Shown piece by piece: positions 62,182 to 64,000 of a stretch of 64,000 bases of DNA; position 1 is the stretch's first letter; each line of letters opens with the position of its first letter. The notes beneath the pieces are model-generated. The model searched no databases, was not told the DNA's origin, and saw only the letters and a program-made list of their open reading frames with translations. The DNA is from Chloroflexota bacterium (lineage in GTDB: Bacteria > Chloroflexota > Anaerolineae > Anaerolineales > Villigracilaceae), in contig JACRLC010000015.1 in the NCBI GenBank assembly GCA_016235425.1, positions 62,001 to 126,000 of the forward strand. Reading direction: 5' to 3'. A program made the position numbers and the translations under genes.

Positions 62182-64000
62182 TTTCAAACTACATGAGAAC
62201 AGACTAGATCCTGGAAGTAAAAGATCGAGCTTAAGATTTATACAACTTTTATTGGTGACGGTAATCATCACTTTAAGTTTTCCATTTGCCGGGTACGTGG
62301 CTTCCGCCCAACAGGCGGACGGTTCCTGGTATGAAGTGCGATCAATCTATACGCGTGAATACGGGGTGGATGTTCCGCGCGGACTGGCGTTTTCACCCGC
62401 CGCAAAAACCTTTCTTGTGTGGGATGAATCCGGGAACGTCACAGGAATTGCGATGAATGAAGATGCGGTGAATACCCAGGGCCTAAACATTCCGGTTGCG
62501 GATGCCCAAAACGTTGCCTTCAACGGATTTACCGGGAGTTTGTTTTTTCTCAGTAATGGAAATACCCAACTGGAAGAATTCAGGGTGAACTCGAAGGGCT
62601 TACCTCAACCGGCCGCCGGGCCGAGCCGGATTTACGACTCGGAAGCCTTGAATTTACAGTCGGCGCGCGGCATCGCTTTTGACCCAATCAATGGAAATAT
62701 GTTCATCTTGAACGCGCAAGGGAATCAGGTTGTGATGGTGACTCCCGGCGCTTCGGGGTTTGACGGGAATGCCGCGGTGCGTGAGCGCAGGGTAAAACAG
62801 TTCGACCTGCAGGGATTGGGAAGCAACGGCCTGCAAGGGATTGCCTACAATCCAAATAATGGACATCTCTATCTCTCGGATCCAATTGGCCGAAGACTTT
62901 ATGAAATCACGCAGACCGGCCGGAAAGTATCCAGTTACGACTTGAGTTCATTGCAATTGGCCGCTCCGCAATCCCTGGTGTTTGCGCCGAGTGGAGATGC
63001 CACGGATGACCCGGCTGTGATGAACCTGTTCGTGGTGGACGGCTACAAACCGGCGGGCTCAGCAGGGACACAAACAGCCTCCGCGAACAACCGGATCGTG
63101 GAATTGGCTCTGGCACCATTGCCGGGGGCCCCGGCTAACCAGCTTCCCTCCACGCTCATTCAAACGATTGACACTTCCAACGCTGTCTGGAATCCATCCG
63201 CTCCCGACGCGGCCGGAGTGACCTATTGGCCCGCCCACAACACCCTGCTGATCAGCGACAGTGAAGTGGAAGAAATGCCGCCTTATTGGGCCGGTAAAAA
63301 CGTTTTCGAATCAACGTTATCTGGGTCCCTGGTGAGCACCTGTACGACCTCCCCAACATTTTCCAACGAACCGACCGGGATTGCCATCAATCCCAGTAAC
63401 GGGCATGTCTTCTTTTCCGACGACAATGCCAACCGTATCAGTGAAGTTAACCCCGGGCCGGATGCCGCCTACTGCACGAACGATGATACCGTCACGTTCG
63501 TGAATATCTTTCAAGCCTATGGAATTGACGATGCCGAAGATGTATCCTACGGAGCGAACACCATCTTCATCGCCGGAGGCATCGATGCGGAAGTGTATAT
63601 GTTCGGACTGGGAGCGGATGGCGTGATTGGCGGGGATGATGGGCCGATGACCCACTTTGATACCGCGGCGCAGGGCTTCAACGATGTGGAAGGGGCCGGA
63701 TACAATTCCGATCAAGGCACGGTCTTTGTGGTCAGCACCCAAAACAGTGACAGATACCTGGGGGAGTTCACGACGGGCGGAGCGCTGGTCAATGCTTATA
63801 CCCTGAGTTATCTGGGCAGTAATCCGCGGTCGAGTGTGCTGTTTGCTCCTTCCAGCCAGAATCAAGCGGTGAAGAATATTTATATAGCCAGCCGCGGTGT
63901 GGATAACGGCGCTGACCCAAATGAGAACGACGGTAAGGTCTGGGAGATTGTTCTGGGAGTTTCCCTGCCAACGGCCACTCCAACGAACACACGAACGCCC
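62174..64000 (+). CDS. Large secreted beta-propeller (NHL/SBBP-like) protein, 3' end outside window
   Basis: The frame from ATG 62174 is open through base 64000 (609 codons visible). Residues ~20-46 form a signal/TM segment (FIQLLLVTVIITLSFPFAGYV, then ASAQ as likely cleavage site). The rest has repeated beta-propeller blades: RGIAFDPINGNMFIL, QGIAYNPNNGHLYLSD, TGIAINPSNGHVFFSD, each with a GIAxxPxNGxxF/Y consensus. The visible end (LPTATPTNTRTP) starts a Thr/Pro linker, so more modules follow. It overlaps the sulfotransferase by 8 bases. Probably a surface or matrix protein exported with the polysaccharide. Confidence 0.85.
   Translation, partial: MFNFKLHENRLDPGSKRSSLRFIQLLLVTVIITLSFPFAGYVASAQQADGSWYEVRSIYTREYGVDVPRGLAFSPAAKTFLVWDESGNVTGIAMNEDAVNTQGLNIPVADAQNVAFNGFTGSLFFLSNGNTQLEEFRVNSKGLPQPAAGPSRIYDSEALNLQSARGIAFDPINGNMFILNAQGNQVVMVTPGASGFDGNAAVRERRVKQFDLQGLGSNGLQGIAYNPNNGHLYLSDPIGRRLYEITQTGRKVSSYDLSSLQLAAPQSLVFAPSGDATDDPAVMNLFVVDGYKPAGSAGTQTASANNRIVELALAPLPGAPANQLPSTLIQTIDTSNAVWNPSAPDAAGVTYWPAHNTLLISDSEVEEMPPYWAGKNVFESTLSGSLVSTCTTSPTFSNEPTGIAINPSNGHVFFSDDNANRISEVNPGPDAAYCTNDDTVTFVNIFQAYGIDDAEDVSYGANTIFIAGGIDAEVYMFGLGADGVIGGDDGPMTHFDTAAQGFNDVEGAGYNSDQGTVFVVSTQNSDRYLGEFTTGGALVNAYTLSYLGSNPRSSVLFAPSSQNQAVKNIYIASRGVDNGADPNENDGKVWEIVLGVSLPTATPTNTRTP

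Noticed and set aside
1..64000. CRISPR arrays, rRNA genes, prophage or replication origin
   Set aside because: No regularly spaced repeats, rRNA-like sequence, phage structural genes or DnaA-box clusters were recognised.

Overview
The window looks like a chromosome segment of an Anaerolineales-type member of the Chloroflexota. This is an inference from several things: the housekeeping proteins, the short IF-2, Thr/Pro-rich secreted-protein linkers, tRNA-Pro with encoded CCA, and the dispersed palindromic repeats between genes. No taxonomic marker such as rRNA is present. Two surface-polysaccharide regions flank a conserved housekeeping core.

Region 1 (about 1-6.9 kb) is AT-rich and patchy. 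It holds a GT2-GT4 fusion cut by the left edge, a GT-C-like membrane protein, two more glycosyltransferases and a methyltransferase. It also has a MITE-like insertion with a perfect 9-bp target duplication, a transaldolase remnant and, just beyond, a frameshifted conserved gene. Region 2 (8.0-20.7 kb) is one long plus-strand operon. rfbF, rfbG, rfbH and an E3-type reductase make a CDP-3,6-dideoxyhexose. A reductase/epimerase, a C-methyltransferase-type protein and a thiamine-diphosphate YerE-like enzyme suggest a branched-chain, yersiniose-like sugar. A NeuB-like synthase, an SDR and a dehydroquinate-synthase-like cyclase form a second unexplained sugar or cyclitol module, followed by a polyprenyl-phosphate glycosyltransferase and a YbhN-type membrane protein. 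A lone GT2 gene follows at 21.2 kb.

Region 3 (22.5-39.7 kb) is housekeeping. The minus-strand nusA-ylxR-infB-rbfA-nrnA-truB-ribF operon is present, with no rimP seen. Two oligopeptide-type ABC permeases, cca, a protealysin-like M4 protease with its emfourin-type inhibitor, a phosphoglycerate-dehydrogenase-like gene, an M32 carboxypeptidase, a lipoprotein and tRNA-Pro(CGG) follow, then methylglyoxal synthase.

Region 4 (40.3-64 kb) is a plus-strand exopolysaccharide locus. It opens with a NusG/RfaH-like antiterminator behind a structured leader, a NarL-type regulator and a stand-alone degenerate receiver. Next come three genes for a 2,3-diamino sugar, an initiating phosphoglycosyltransferase, a Wzz-like protein fused to a degenerate GGDEF domain, a Wzx flippase and a tandem array of four paralogous sulfotransferases. 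After an IS630-family element inserted at the last sulfotransferase stop codon come an O-antigen-ligase/polymerase, another sulfotransferase, a nucleotidyltransferase-kinase fusion, a second P-loop protein, an aminoglycoside-phosphotransferase-like protein, a GT4, a sixth sulfotransferase and a large secreted beta-propeller protein cut by the right edge. The working model is a Wzx/Wzy-type pathway for a sulfated polysaccharide, with length control that may sense a nucleotide through the dead GGDEF domain.
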